Source: a bacterium (GTDB taxonomy: Bacteria > Methylomirabilota > Methylomirabilia > Methylomirabilales > 2-02-FULL-66-22). Taken from it: a stretch of 64,000 nucleotides of DNA. The stretch lies in NCBI GenBank assembly GCA_029580855.1, contig JAKPQH010000189.1, positions 62,001-126,000 on the forward strand, read 5' to 3'. The notes beneath the pieces were generated by a model. The model saw only the letters and a list, made by a program, of their open reading frames with translations, did not search any database and was not told where the DNA came from. The translations under genes were made by a program, and so were the position numbers. Positions 19,092-29,127 of this stretch are shown one piece after another (position 1 is the first letter of the stretch; every line of letters starts with the position of its first letter).

Positions 19092-19538
19092 CTACAGACC
19101 GAAACGTCCGGTTGGCAGCGGGATCTGCAGCCAGCGGACAAAGAGCGCGTACGACGCTCCCGCCGCGCAGACCGCGATGACCACGACATGCGCCCAGCGC
19201 CGAACACCCAGAACGTACAAGAGGAGCGCCATGAGCACGAAAGCGGCGAGTGGGTACCCGACGACTGTGAGCGATCCCGTGGAGAGCACCGTGGCCACCA
19301 GGAAGAGGAGAACCCGTTGCCAGGAGCCATGCGGCGCCGCGTCCGCGCTGTCATCGGGAAGGTCGCTGCGCCACCGCCACGACTGGGCAAGGTGGATCCC
19401 CGCCAGGAGTATGAGAAGGAGGCCGAGGTAGAAGGGGAAGAAGCCCGGGCCCGGAGCGCGGAGGGTCCCCACCCGAATTTGGAAAGACAGCCCGGCGGTA
19501 ACCGCTCCGAACAGCAGGAGAAGGAGGGCGGGGATCAT
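19092..19538 (-). CDS. TTT family small permease (TctB)
   Basis: 148 aa; RAPGPGFFPFYLGLLLILLAG, four hydrophobic segments. Confidence 0.9.
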   Translation of the reverse strand: MIPALLLLLFGAVTAGLSFQIRVGTLRAPGPGFFPFYLGLLLILLAGIHLAQSWRWRSDLPDDSADAAPHGSWQRVLLFLVATVLSTGSLTVVGYPLAAFVLMALLLYVLGVRRWAHVVVIAVCAAGASYALFVRWLQIPLPTGRFGL

Positions 19539-19839
19539 ATCGGCTTCACGGACTTCAAGCGAATCGCCAGGTCGCGCGTGTCACGTATGGAAATGTCGCG
19601 TTACACGCTATCTCGTACCGCTGGACATGTCAACTGCCAATTCCGTGTCGGGCGGTGATCGCATCCGGACGGGACGCCGGGAGTTTTTCGCGCGTCTCCC
19701 GCTCCGTCGCCGGCCCCCGCGTCATCCGGGGACCCGAAAGCCGCCGGGCAGCCCACGCCCGGGAAAGCTCTTGACGCCGCCTGGGCCATGGTTTAGAAAC
19801 GACGCAGTCCGTGCGAATTTATCCAGCGGAGGTGCCCGG

Positions 19840-21282
19840 ATGGAACACTCTGTGCCTCTTTCCACACAGCTCGCCGACCGGTTGGCCGCGTTCCGTCTCA
19901 AGGATGTCCCGGGGGAAGTCCTCGCCCACGCCAAGCTGATGCTGCTCGACACGGTGGGCGCCATGCTGGCGGCGTCCAACCCCAAGTACTCCGCGACGCG
20001 CATTCTGGTGGACTTCGCGAAGCGGCTGGGAGGTCGGCCCGAGTCCAGCCTGGTGGGCCAGAGGTTCAAGACGTCCTGCGTCAATGCGTCGCTCGTCAAC
20101 GGGACGCTAGGCTATTACTGCGACATCGAGCCGCATCACGTGGGGGGCATCCTGCACGCCCCGGCCGCCATGGTACCGGCCGGCCTGGCGGTCGCCGAGA
20201 AGGAACGCGCGGGCGGGAGGCAGTTCCTGGAGGCCATGATCCTCGGCATCGAGGTCACCTGCCGGGTGAGCTACGCCCTGAACCCCGTGGCCCTCTACAA
20301 CCGCGGCTTTCACCCCAGCGCCATCTGCGGGGCGTTCGGCGCCGCCGCGGCCGCGGGGAAGCTTTTCCGGCTCAACCCCAAGAAGTTCGGCATCGCCCTG
20401 GGGCTCGCCATGCAACAGGCATCGGGCCTGCTGGCGTGGGCGTCCGATCATACCGAGAACTCGCGGCCGTTCAATCCAGGCCTGGCCGCTCGAAACGGGA
20501 CGACTGCCGCGTATCTCGCCTCCCTCGGGTTCGGCGGCCCGCCGACCCCCTTCGAAGGAAAATACGACGCGTACACCGCCTTCTCCGGCGAGCGCCATCC
20601 CGACGCCCTGCTGGGCGAATGGGGAAAACACTTCCACACACCGGAGTTCGCCTACAAGCTCTACTCCAGCTGCTCCTTCACGCATCCCGGGCTGGACGCT
20701 CTGCTGGGCATCGCGCGCCAGCACACACTCACGTCCGCCGATGTGCAGACCATCGTCCTTCGCTTCCCCAAGTCCGGCGCCCACATGATCGACAACAACG
20801 AGCTGAAGTCCCACTGCGCCCAGTACATTCTTCCCGTCGGGCTCGTTTTCGGCGGCGTGACGATCGACGACATCCTCGAAGACCGGCTCCGGCACCCAGA
20901 GGTCGCGCGCCTCCGCGCCGCCACCCGCATGGTGGCGGACCCCGAGCTGGACGGCGGTTGGCCCGAGGTGTACGCGTCCATCGTCGAGGTGACCACAACC
21001 GACGGTCGGCGCCTCTCCGCGCGCGTAGATCATGCCAAGGGTACAAAGGAAAATCCGCTGACGGCCGACGAGATTCGGCAGAAGTACCTCAAGTTGGCCA
21101 CCACGGTCACCACGCGCGCCCATGCCGAGCGTATCGCCGAGGCGGTCCAGGGGATCGACCGCGCGCCGGATGTCGTACGTCTCGGCGGGTTGTTTCGAAC
21201 CCTGAACGCGAGAAAGTCCACCGGACGGAACACAAGGGCCGGAACGAGTCGGTCAGGCAGCACGAGCGAGGTCGTACGCTAG
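19840..21282 (+). CDS. MmgE/PrpD family protein
   Basis: MEHSVPLSTQLADRLAAFRLKDVPGEVLAHAKLMLLDTVGAMLAASNPKY; QQASGLLAWASDHTENSRPFNPGLAARNG. Confidence 0.92.
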   Translation: MEHSVPLSTQLADRLAAFRLKDVPGEVLAHAKLMLLDTVGAMLAASNPKYSATRILVDFAKRLGGRPESSLVGQRFKTSCVNASLVNGTLGYYCDIEPHHVGGILHAPAAMVPAGLAVAEKERAGGRQFLEAMILGIEVTCRVSYALNPVALYNRGFHPSAICGAFGAAAAAGKLFRLNPKKFGIALGLAMQQASGLLAWASDHTENSRPFNPGLAARNGTTAAYLASLGFGGPPTPFEGKYDAYTAFSGERHPDALLGEWGKHFHTPEFAYKLYSSCSFTHPGLDALLGIARQHTLTSADVQTIVLRFPKSGAHMIDNNELKSHCAQYILPVGLVFGGVTIDDILEDRLRHPEVARLRAATRMVADPELDGGWPEVYASIVEVTTTDGRRLSARVDHAKGTKENPLTADEIRQKYLKLATTVTTRAHAERIAEAVQGIDRAPDVVRLGGLFRTLNARKSTGRNTRAGTSRSGSTSEVVR

Positions 21283-21448
21283 GAATCCAGCGCGGGGCGT
21301 TCTTGGAGAACTCGACGGACCGCATCTCACCTGATCGTGCCCGCCCATAACCCGATCAGAAAGGCCGTGGATCTTTCCGAAAAGCGCCTTGGAGGCCCGC
21401 GTGTGGGCGCCAAGAAGTACTGGTCACGAACAAACCGCAGAGTCAAAC

Positions 21449-21572
21449 GTCTTCCGGAGTCCCGTGGGGTTCATCGGGTTCGAAAACCCGTCGGGGGGCT
21501 TTACGGCCCTCCAGGGCGGCTCGGTTGATGTCTGTACGAACGACGGTCCCGTCGTGTACGGGTTTCTCGAGA
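21449..21572 (+). pseudogene. Possible remnant of a family 3 (amino-acid) solute-binding protein
   Basis: PVGFIGFENPSGGFTALQGGSVDVCTNDGPVVYGFLE resembles the ALxxGxVDAxxxDxPV segment; no flanking domain. Confidence 0.4.
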
Positions 21573-21834
21573 TCACGCCTGACCCTGCGAAGGGGCGGGC
21601 TTTTGATTCGGGCGTGGGCGCCTCGCCCCACGCGTTTCCGATCCGCCAGAACAGTTCCAGCTTCGCCATGTTCGTCAACCCGGTTCAGGTCAAACCCATT
21701 TGGGTTTGTTCCATCCTGGCGGCGCTCTATCTTGTGTTGTGTTTCACGTTCAGCCGGTGCGTGCATCGAATCGAGCGGAGAACGGCAAAGCTGTTGCCAT
21801 CTGATTCCGCTCTCTCATCCGCGCACGCGGAGCG

Positions 21835-23001
21835 ATGGCCCGTTTGGGGTCGGAGGACGCCGTGAGGATCACTCGAATCGAAACCCGCATCGTCGAGATC
21901 CCGGTCAAAGCTCCCTACGTATTCTCGCACGGCACGTTGAGGGTCTTCAGCAATGTCTTGGTGTGGATCCACACGGACGAGGGAATCACCGGGGTCGGCG
22001 AATCCTCGTTCGTCCCCGGCGGAGGAGTCTCCGAGGAGACGCCCGAAAGCACCAAGCCGATGATCGACCGCTATCTGGCCCCCCAGGTGGTAGGCGAGGA
22101 CCCCTTCGACATCGAGCGTATCCACCGGAAGATGGACAGCGCGGTCCCAAGAAACCTGATCGCAAAATGCGGCATCGACCTGGCGCTCTGGGACCTCATG
22201 GGGAAGGCCGTGAGGCAGCCGGCCTGCACGCTTCTGGGCGGGATCGTCGATTCGCGGATTCTCTGCACCTACACGCTGAGCATCGACACTCCGGAACGGA
22301 TGGCGGAGCAAGCATCGCTCAGGAAGAGCCAGCGGTACAAAACGCTCGTCGTCAAGATCGGCCCAGACCCGGAGACCGACATCCAGCGGCTCAAATTAGT
22401 GCGAGAGGCCGTCGGCGACGACGTAAATCTGCGCCTGGACGCCAATGAGGCGTACTGGCCGGATCAGGCCATCGGGATCATCCGCAGGATGGAAAAATAC
22501 CACCCGGAGTTCGTCGAGGAGCCGGTCAAACGATGGGACCTCGATGGGATGGCCAAGGTGGCCCGTATGGTCGGCACGCCTATCAGCTCCGATGAGAGCA
22601 ATACGTCTCTCGACAGCGTCCTGCAGATCATCCGCAAGCGCGCGGCGGGGATCATCAACATCAAGATCTCGAAAAACGGCGGGCTGTATCGTTCAAAAAA
22701 GATCGCCGCGGTTGCTGAAGCGGCCGGCATCCCCTGCATCGTGGGAGGAGCCAATACCTACGAGATCGGACGACAGGCCTGCCGGCATTTTGCCGTCTCG
22801 ACGGCACAGGCGCAAATGGGGATGGGATCCGAAGGGTGTGCGCCGGCGTCGCAATCCAAGATCGACGACGTGACCACCCGGGTGCTTGCCTACGAGGACG
22901 TGACCGCCGGGAACGGATACGTGGGACTGATGGAAGGGCCAGGCCTGGGCGTGGAGATCGACGCGGAAAAGGTGCGGAAGTACGCGGCCGTGTCGTCCTG
23001 A
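21835..23001 (+). CDS. Mandelate racemase/muconate-lactonizing enzyme family (enolase superfamily); alternative GTG start 21862
   Basis: RITRIETRIVEIPVKAPYVFSHGTL; LVVKIGPDPETD, LRLDANEAYWPDQAI, EEPVKRWD, SSDESNTS. Confidence 0.92.
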   Translation: MARLGSEDAVRITRIETRIVEIPVKAPYVFSHGTLRVFSNVLVWIHTDEGITGVGESSFVPGGGVSEETPESTKPMIDRYLAPQVVGEDPFDIERIHRKMDSAVPRNLIAKCGIDLALWDLMGKAVRQPACTLLGGIVDSRILCTYTLSIDTPERMAEQASLRKSQRYKTLVVKIGPDPETDIQRLKLVREAVGDDVNLRLDANEAYWPDQAIGIIRRMEKYHPEFVEEPVKRWDLDGMAKVARMVGTPISSDESNTSLDSVLQIIRKRAAGIINIKISKNGGLYRSKKIAAVAEAAGIPCIVGGANTYEIGRQACRHFAVSTAQAQMGMGSEGCAPASQSKIDDVTTRVLAYEDVTAGNGYVGLMEGPGLGVEIDAEKVRKYAAVSS

Positions 23002-23049
23002 GGGGGCGACTCGCCACGGGGCGCGGAATGCGCGGGCATCCGCATACGG

Positions 23050-23092
23050 AAAAAGCCGGGACCCCCGGGCGTCAGCTCCCGAGGCACCCGGC
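23050..23092 (-). terminator. Rho-independent terminator of the NIPSNAP operon
   Basis: GCCGGG...CCCGGC stem with nested CCCGGG/CCCGAG pairing, T-tract on minus strand (aaaaa at 23050-23054). Confidence 0.7.
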
Positions 23093-23125
23093 TCATGGGT
23101 TTCAGCGCAACCGTCTACGGTCGAC

Positions 23126-23440
23126 TTATTTCAGCGACGAGAACTCCGTCGGCGAGAGGATCTTGTTGCTCTGGCTGACGACGCAGGCGCGTAGGCGCGG
23201 GACGATCTCGGCGCGGCGCGGGTCCTTGAACCACACGCCCCACTTCGCCTGCCGCTCGTTGAGGTCGGTGAACGCCCACAGGTGGACGACCTCGTTCAGC
23301 GTCCCGATGTCGGTGGTCCAGAACCCGACCGGCTTGAGCCCGTGCTCGGCGAGCAGCGGCAGGAGCTTCGTCCGGATCAGATCCAGGTACTCCGCCATCC
23401 CGCCGACCGCCAGTTGATAGGTCCGCAGCTCGTAGATCAT
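23126..23440 (-). CDS. NIPSNAP family protein
   Basis: MIYELRTYQLAVGGMAEYLDLIRTKLLPLLAEHGLKPVGFWTTDIG. Confidence 0.9.
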   Translation of the reverse strand: MIYELRTYQLAVGGMAEYLDLIRTKLLPLLAEHGLKPVGFWTTDIGTLNEVVHLWAFTDLNERQAKWGVWFKDPRRAEIVPRLRACVVSQSNKILSPTEFSSLK

Positions 23441-23525
23441 CGTTCTCTCCTCGCTGGTTGTGTCGAGAGCGCACCCGCTGCAAGGGGTGCTGGGCATGCT
23501 CGTGGGGCTTGCCCGCTCGGCGGCG

Positions 23526-24560
23526 CTAGGCCCGTGGCTCGCTGAGTCCGATCTTTTCCGCGTAGGCTCGATCGACGGCTACTGTCTCGACCGGATTCCG
23601 CAATACGCCGATCCCCTCGATCTCGGATTCGATGACATCGCCGGGGAAGATGGGCCCCGCCATGGGGCTCGCGGTGGTGATGAGATCCCCCGGCTCCAGC
23701 GTCCAGAACGTTGAGACGAAAGCCACGATGTCGTCGAAGCGGAAAATCATGTTCGAGGTATTCGACTCCGCCTCGACCGTGCCGTTCCGCCGCCGCAGGA
23801 TCCGAAGGTTGTACAGGTCCTCGGGCATCTCGTCCGGCGTGACGATCCATGGCCCCATGGGGCCGTACGTGTCGATCGACTTGCCCCACGGCTGGTACTC
23901 CCGACTCGCCGCCTCCAGCGCCCGCCCCGTGATGTCGTGGAAGATCGTGTAGCCTGCGATGAACTCGTATGCGCGCTCCTTCGGCACCGCCTTGCACCGT
24001 TTGCCGATCACGCAGGCAAACTCGTACTCGTGATAGACCTCGCCGTACCCGTCGGGGATCCGGATGGGGTCGTCCGGCCCCACCACGCAGGACGGGGCCT
24101 TGAGAAACACCAGCGGCACGGCCGACTTGGCGAGACCGATGACCTGCCGATAATCTTCGTAGTTCACGCCGGTGCAAACGATCTTCGGCGGCCGCGGGAC
24201 GGGTGCGCGCAGCGGGAGCTGGCCCAGACCGAACACGGCGCCCGGCAGATCGTACTTGAGGTCGACGGCGTACTGCAGCGCGCGCCGGGCGGCGTCCATG
24301 GTCTCGTCGCCGCCCCGCAGGAAACCGAGCATGTCGGCCGGCAGCATGCGATCGGCCACGACCGCCGGTCCCTGGTCGCCCATCTCGGCCAGCTCGTCGA
24401 ACCGGCATCGGCGCGAGAGCTCCGGTTCCATCTTCGCCGGTTCCCTGCTCCCCATCTCCACCAACGCCGCCGTGAAGGCCGCATTCAAGTCGATCAGCCG
24501 TCCGTCCTGCACCGCGCCCACGCGGTCCCGCCCGCACAGATCGAAGGTGACGAGTTTCAT
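23526..24560 (-). CDS. Fumarylacetoacetate hydrolase family protein
   Basis: 344 aa; PPKIVCTGVNYEDYRQV, EYEFACVIGKRCKAVPKERAYEFIAGYTIFHDITGR. Confidence 0.93.
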   Translation of the reverse strand: MKLVTFDLCGRDRVGAVQDGRLIDLNAAFTAALVEMGSREPAKMEPELSRRCRFDELAEMGDQGPAVVADRMLPADMLGFLRGGDETMDAARRALQYAVDLKYDLPGAVFGLGQLPLRAPVPRPPKIVCTGVNYEDYRQVIGLAKSAVPLVFLKAPSCVVGPDDPIRIPDGYGEVYHEYEFACVIGKRCKAVPKERAYEFIAGYTIFHDITGRALEAASREYQPWGKSIDTYGPMGPWIVTPDEMPEDLYNLRILRRRNGTVEAESNTSNMIFRFDDIVAFVSTFWTLEPGDLITTASPMAGPIFPGDVIESEIEGIGVLRNPVETVAVDRAYAEKIGLSEPRA

Positions 24561-24654
24561 CCGAACTCCTATGTCGACGGGTCAAAGGGTCGATTGCTCA
24601 ACCGGTCGATTCGTCTCGGGCCGTCATTGGGCCTCCCCCGATTGACCAATCGAC

Positions 24655-26181
24655 TCATCGACCACTCGACTGTTCCAAGGCCGCAAGCTGTTCCGCCTCT
24701 TGCTTCAGGGCCTGGCGCTGCCGACGCACGGCGACAATCGTGGTGAAAGCCGCAAGCGCCAAGATTGCCAGGGCGATGGGCCGCGTGAGGAACTGGGTCA
24801 CGTCCCCGTGGAACATGACGACGGCGCGCCGATAATTGGACTCCATCATGCTGCCCAGGATCTGGGCCAGGACCATGGGCGCCACGGGGTAGTCGTAGCG
24901 GATCATGAGGTAACCCAGGAAACCAAAGACCGCGCAGGTGATCAGATCATAAAGAACGTTATTGATCGCGTAGGAGCCCACCATACACGTGATGAAGATG
25001 AGGGGTACCAGGTACTTCCGATCGATGTTGATCACCTGGGCGAAGAACCGCGCGAAGATGAGGCCCAAGATCACGAACATGGAATTCGCCGCGATCATGC
25101 CCGCGAAGATCTGGTGCACCACCTCCGGATGGGCCTGGAACAGCATGGGGCCGGGCTGCAGATTGTGGATGGTGAGGGCGCCCATGAGGACGGCCGTCGC
25201 CGCGTCGCCGGGGATCCCGAGGGTGATCATGGGCAGGACGTCGCCGCCGGTGCTGGCGTTTTCGCCGCACTGCGCCGCCGCCACGCCGGCCGGATTGCCC
25301 TTGCCGAAGCTCTCCGGCCTCTTCGACGCTCGCTTGGTCTCGGCGTAGCTCAGGAACGCGGCGGTATCGGCGCCGATGGCGGGCGTGATCCCCACGATCA
25401 GGCCGATGGGGCAGGCGCGAAGATACGCCGGCAAGCACTCCTTCATATCCTTCAATGTCGGCAGAATGTTCTTCAGCACGGCGCTCACCCGCGGCGCCGT
25501 GAGGATGATCTCCACTTGCCGGAAGCCCTCCGACAGCGCGAACAGGCCGATCAACATGGGTACGAAGGACAGGCCGCCGGTCAGCTCCGCGAAACCGAAC
25601 GTGAACCGCTGGAACCCCCCCATCGGGTCGAGGCCGACCATGGCCAGGAGCAGGCCCAGCAGGCCGGAAATGACCCCCTTGACCGGCGACCGCCCCGACA
25701 GCGTAATCGTGACCGCCAGGCCGAAGACCGCCAGCGCAAAATACTCCGGGGCGGAGAAGCGTAGGGCGAAGTTGGCGAGAATGGGGGCGAAGAACGTCAG
25801 GCAGAGGGCGGTGAACGTTCCGCCGATGCCGGAGGAAATTGTGGCAATACCGATGGCCTTCCCCGCCATTCCCGCTTGCGCCATTGGGTAGCCGTCGAAC
25901 ACGGTGGCTGCCGCCGCGGGGGTTCCCGGCGTCTTGATCAGGATCGAGGCGATGCCGCCCCCGTAGATGGCCCCCGTGTAGATTCCCAGCAGCATGACAA
26001 TCCCAGTGATAGGGGTCATGCCGAAGGTGAACGGCACCAGGATAGCGATCCCCATGGTCGCGGTGAGTCCCGGGATGGCGCCGATGATGATGCCGAAGAA
26101 CGAGCCCAGGACCAGTGCGACAAGATTGTAGCCCGAGAGGACCGTGCCAAAGCCGTGCAGCAGAAGACCGAGATCAACCAT
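24655..26181 (-). CDS. TTT family large permease (TctA)
   Basis: 508 aa; GIIIGAIPGLTATMGIAILVPFTFGM, YTGAIYGGGIASILIKTPGTPAAAATVFDGYPMAQAG. Confidence 0.97.
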   Translation of the reverse strand: MVDLGLLLHGFGTVLSGYNLVALVLGSFFGIIIGAIPGLTATMGIAILVPFTFGMTPITGIVMLLGIYTGAIYGGGIASILIKTPGTPAAAATVFDGYPMAQAGMAGKAIGIATISSGIGGTFTALCLTFFAPILANFALRFSAPEYFALAVFGLAVTITLSGRSPVKGVISGLLGLLLAMVGLDPMGGFQRFTFGFAELTGGLSFVPMLIGLFALSEGFRQVEIILTAPRVSAVLKNILPTLKDMKECLPAYLRACPIGLIVGITPAIGADTAAFLSYAETKRASKRPESFGKGNPAGVAAAQCGENASTGGDVLPMITLGIPGDAATAVLMGALTIHNLQPGPMLFQAHPEVVHQIFAGMIAANSMFVILGLIFARFFAQVINIDRKYLVPLIFITCMVGSYAINNVLYDLITCAVFGFLGYLMIRYDYPVAPMVLAQILGSMMESNYRRAVVMFHGDVTQFLTRPIALAILALAAFTTIVAVRRQRQALKQEAEQLAALEQSSGR

Positions 26182-26202
26182 GGGTCACGCTCTCAAACCC
26201 CG

Positions 26203-26664
26203 CTAACGGAACAGTCCGCGCGGGAGCGGCACGTTGAGGGCTCGATCGAAGACGAGATACGTCGCCACCGGAACGACCACGGAGAAGAGAATCAGCCGCA
26301 TCCACCGGCGCTCACCCAGCGCCACACAGAAGCCGAGCAGGTACGGAGCCGTTGCCGTCATGAAGCCCAAACGCTCTATGACGACCACGTAGACGCCGGT
26401 CAGGGCGGCGACCCACAGAACACGGGCCCGGTCTGCCCCCGCCAGCCGCTCCGGGAGGGTGAGAGAGCGGCCGGTCAACGCCTTGCCGAGAAGAACTAGC
26501 CCCGCCGCGAACAGCAACGCCGCCACCCCGCGCGGGATCCAGGCAGGATTGCCCAGGTCGGGCAGGATGGGCCAGCGGCCGGATTCCCAGAAAACATAGA
26601 CGCAGACGGGAATCAGAAAGAGTGCCGAGAGGATGTCGATCTTCTTCATTGAGACGTGCGACAT
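26203..26664 (-). CDS. TTT family small permease (TctB)
   Basis: MSHVSMKKIDILSALFLIPVCVYVFWESGRWPILPDLGNPAWIPRGVAALL. Confidence 0.88.
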   Translation of the reverse strand: MSHVSMKKIDILSALFLIPVCVYVFWESGRWPILPDLGNPAWIPRGVAALLFAAGLVLLGKALTGRSLTLPERLAGADRARVLWVAALTGVYVVVIERLGFMTATAPYLLGFCVALGERRWMRLILFSVVVPVATYLVFDRALNVPLPRGLFR

Positions 26665-26750
26665 GTGGACTCCATCCCCAGGCGATTGCGAAGCGCCCCG
26701 CGACCGACGGCCGCGGGGCGCCATCGGGCCGATCCAGAAAACAGGTCCTC

Positions 26751-27719
26751 CTACTTCTTCTTCAACAGGCCGACCGCTTCCAGTGCGGGCTCCAAGCTTT
26801 TCTCCATCCCCACCAGGAACTCCGCGAACTTGTCATGCTCAAGGAAGGCCCGCGGCAGGGCCAGCTTATCCATCAGGGCGATGTACTCCGGATCCTCCGC
26901 GGCCTTCCGGAATCCATCGCGCAGCACCTTCAGCACCTCGGGCGGCGTACCCTTGGGTGCGCCCAGGCCACGCCAGTCGAAGATCGGGTCTTTGATCGGA
27001 AACCCCGCCTCCGCCATGGTGGGCACATCCGGAAACGCGGGATGCCGGTTGGGTGCGTTGGCGGCCAGGATCCGCACCTGCTTCGTCTGGTAGAACTGAA
27101 GCACCTCGTCCATCCCGCTTGAGCACACCGTGATGTGTCCGCCCACGAGAGCCGTTCGGGTGGGCGCCGCACCGTCAAATGGCACGAAGGTGAACTTGAC
27201 TCCCGTATCCTGGGCAATGGCCACGGCCGCCAGATGCCAGGCGCCGGCCGGCCCGGAGTGACCCACCGTGACCACACCGGGATTGGCTTTGGCGTAGTCC
27301 ATGAGGTCCTTCAGAGTCTTGAATTGCGAATCCGCCTTCACCGTGAGGCCCGCGATGCTGCGGTTGAGCAGCGCGATGAGATCGAAGTCCCGGTAGGACA
27401 GCTCGGACTGGGCGAGGAGCCGATAGGTGCTGAGGTTGAACGTGATGAGGCCGACCGTGTACCCGTCCGCCCTGGCCCGGGCCACCTGGTTCATGCCGAT
27501 GACGCCCGTCCCACCGGTCACGTTCTGCACGTTGATGTTGACGCCGAAATACTTCTTCCCGTTCTTCACCAGGGTACGCGCCAGGGTGTCGGTCCCGCCG
27601 CCGGCCGCCCACGGCACGATCAGCGTGATGTCGCGCTCGGGGAACGCCGCCTTCGCCGGCGCCGGAACCAGCAGCGCCACGACCAGCACAGCCACCATCA
27701 GGAATCCGATCTTCCGCAT
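26751..27719 (-). CDS. TTT family substrate-binding protein (TctC/Bug)
   Basis: MRKIGFLMVAVLVVALLVPAPAKAAFPERDITLIVPWAAGGGTDTLART. Confidence 0.94.
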   Translation of the reverse strand: MRKIGFLMVAVLVVALLVPAPAKAAFPERDITLIVPWAAGGGTDTLARTLVKNGKKYFGVNINVQNVTGGTGVIGMNQVARARADGYTVGLITFNLSTYRLLAQSELSYRDFDLIALLNRSIAGLTVKADSQFKTLKDLMDYAKANPGVVTVGHSGPAGAWHLAAVAIAQDTGVKFTFVPFDGAAPTRTALVGGHITVCSSGMDEVLQFYQTKQVRILAANAPNRHPAFPDVPTMAEAGFPIKDPIFDWRGLGAPKGTPPEVLKVLRDGFRKAAEDPEYIALMDKLALPRAFLEHDKFAEFLVGMEKSLEPALEAVGLLKKK

Positions 27720-27931
27720 GACTGCCTCCTTTCGAGGGCCGATCTCGCCACCCAATTCCGGAATACGCTCACGAAACCCACGGCCGCATATTACTTTGAC
27801 ACAGCCAGCTCGCATTCCTTCATGCTGAACTCCCAATTGTCTAGTCGTGTAAACCTTTCGCCCGCCGGACCAAAAGGGCAATCCGTGCCGGACGGCTATC
27901 GGGCCGGACCTTGCCTCCCGCCCGTTCCTTA

Positions 27932-28225
27932 CTACGGGACAGGGGGCCGCCTGAAGGCCCTCACCATCCGCGCGATCGTGTATCCGATTATCACCACGCC
28001 GGACCCGGGGACGGCCGCATACCAAAACGGGCGAGGTAAGACCAGCATGCGCGAGGTGTTACCTAGCGACTGCAGCGTGAGGAGCCAGCCGTACCAGGTG
28101 AACACGCCCAGAAATCCCAGCAGCAGCACGCCAACGACCACTTCCACTGCCCGTCCGGCCCCGGAATCGGCCGGCGCCATGTACACCTCGGGGAAGGTGA
28201 TAGCGACGGTCACGGCGCGATGGAC
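27932..28225 (-). pseudogene. C-terminal remnant of a TRAP transporter small permease (DctQ)
   Basis: VEVVVGVLLLGFLGVFTWYGWLLTLQSLGNTSRMLVLPRPFWYAAVPGSGVVIIGYTIARMVRAF; no DctM/DctP nearby. Confidence 0.65.
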
Positions 28226-28284
28226 ATGGTCGCCGCCGGGTGCCCGGGGTGGCCATCGTTCGACGGTTGAGCTGTTCAGATATA

Positions 28285-28311
28285 TGAGACAGGATTTGGC
28301 ATGCTGTCTCA
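28285..28311. promoter_or_regulatory. Perfect palindrome TGAGACAG-N11-CTGTCTCA upstream of iclR
   Basis: Ends 24 bp before the IclR start codon; candidate operator. Confidence 0.55.
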
Positions 28312-28335
28312 TTTTATGAAACGAGGGATATCCCC

Positions 28336-29127
28336 ATGGACAGCCGGCGCCCCCAGACCCACCAGTCCCTCGAACGCAGGCTGCGGGTCATCGAAGCGAC
28401 CGCCGCCAGCGGCGGGGCCGCGACGCTGGCCGAGATCGCCCGCAAGACCGCCCTCCCGCGGAGCACCGCCCATCACATCCTGCGCGCGCTCGTCGACTTC
28501 GGCTACCTGATCCAGGACGGCGGCGCACAACCTTACCGGCTCGGCCCCAGGCTGTTTCGGCTGACCGGCGAGACTTGGACCAAGGAGCAGCTGGCGGAGA
28601 TCGCCATGCCTTACCTGGACGAGCTGAGCCGCCGGACCGGCGAGGGCACCAGCCTTGCCACCCTGCGGGACGGCGTCGTGACCGTGGTGGCAAAGCGCGA
28701 GTCCGAGGACGCGGTGGGGGTTGTTCAGGAGGTGGGCGCCCAACGGCCGATCTACTGCACCGCGGTGGGAAAGGCGCTGGCCACGTGGCTGCCGGATCGG
28801 GAGCTCGACGGGATCATCGCTCGGACCGTGTTCGCGAGGCAGACGCCACGGACCATCACCACCCCTGTCGCGTCTCGACGGGCGCTGGGCCCCATCCGGG
28901 CGAGCGGCTTCGCCATCGACAACGAGGAACATATCGCCGGCATTCGCTGCATTGCCGCACCCGTCCGGGATCATTCCGGTGATGTGCGCGCGTCGTTGTG
29001 CGTGGTGGGGCCGACGAGCCGGCTTCCGAAGCGGCGGCTCGCGGAGATCCGCAAGGTGCTGGCAGCCGTGGCGGTGGACCTGTCGGCGCGACTCGGATAC
29101 GGTCCCACGGCCACGCCGACTCGGTAG
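28336..29127 (+). CDS. IclR family transcriptional regulator
   Basis: QSLERRLRVIEATAASGGAATLAEIARKTALPRSTAHHILRALVDFGYL; GxxxxIYCTAVGKALATWLP effector domain. Confidence 0.95.
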   Translation: MDSRRPQTHQSLERRLRVIEATAASGGAATLAEIARKTALPRSTAHHILRALVDFGYLIQDGGAQPYRLGPRLFRLTGETWTKEQLAEIAMPYLDELSRRTGEGTSLATLRDGVVTVVAKRESEDAVGVVQEVGAQRPIYCTAVGKALATWLPDRELDGIIARTVFARQTPRTITTPVASRRALGPIRASGFAIDNEEHIAGIRCIAAPVRDHSGDVRASLCVVGPTSRLPKRRLAEIRKVLAAVAVDLSARLGYGPTATPTR

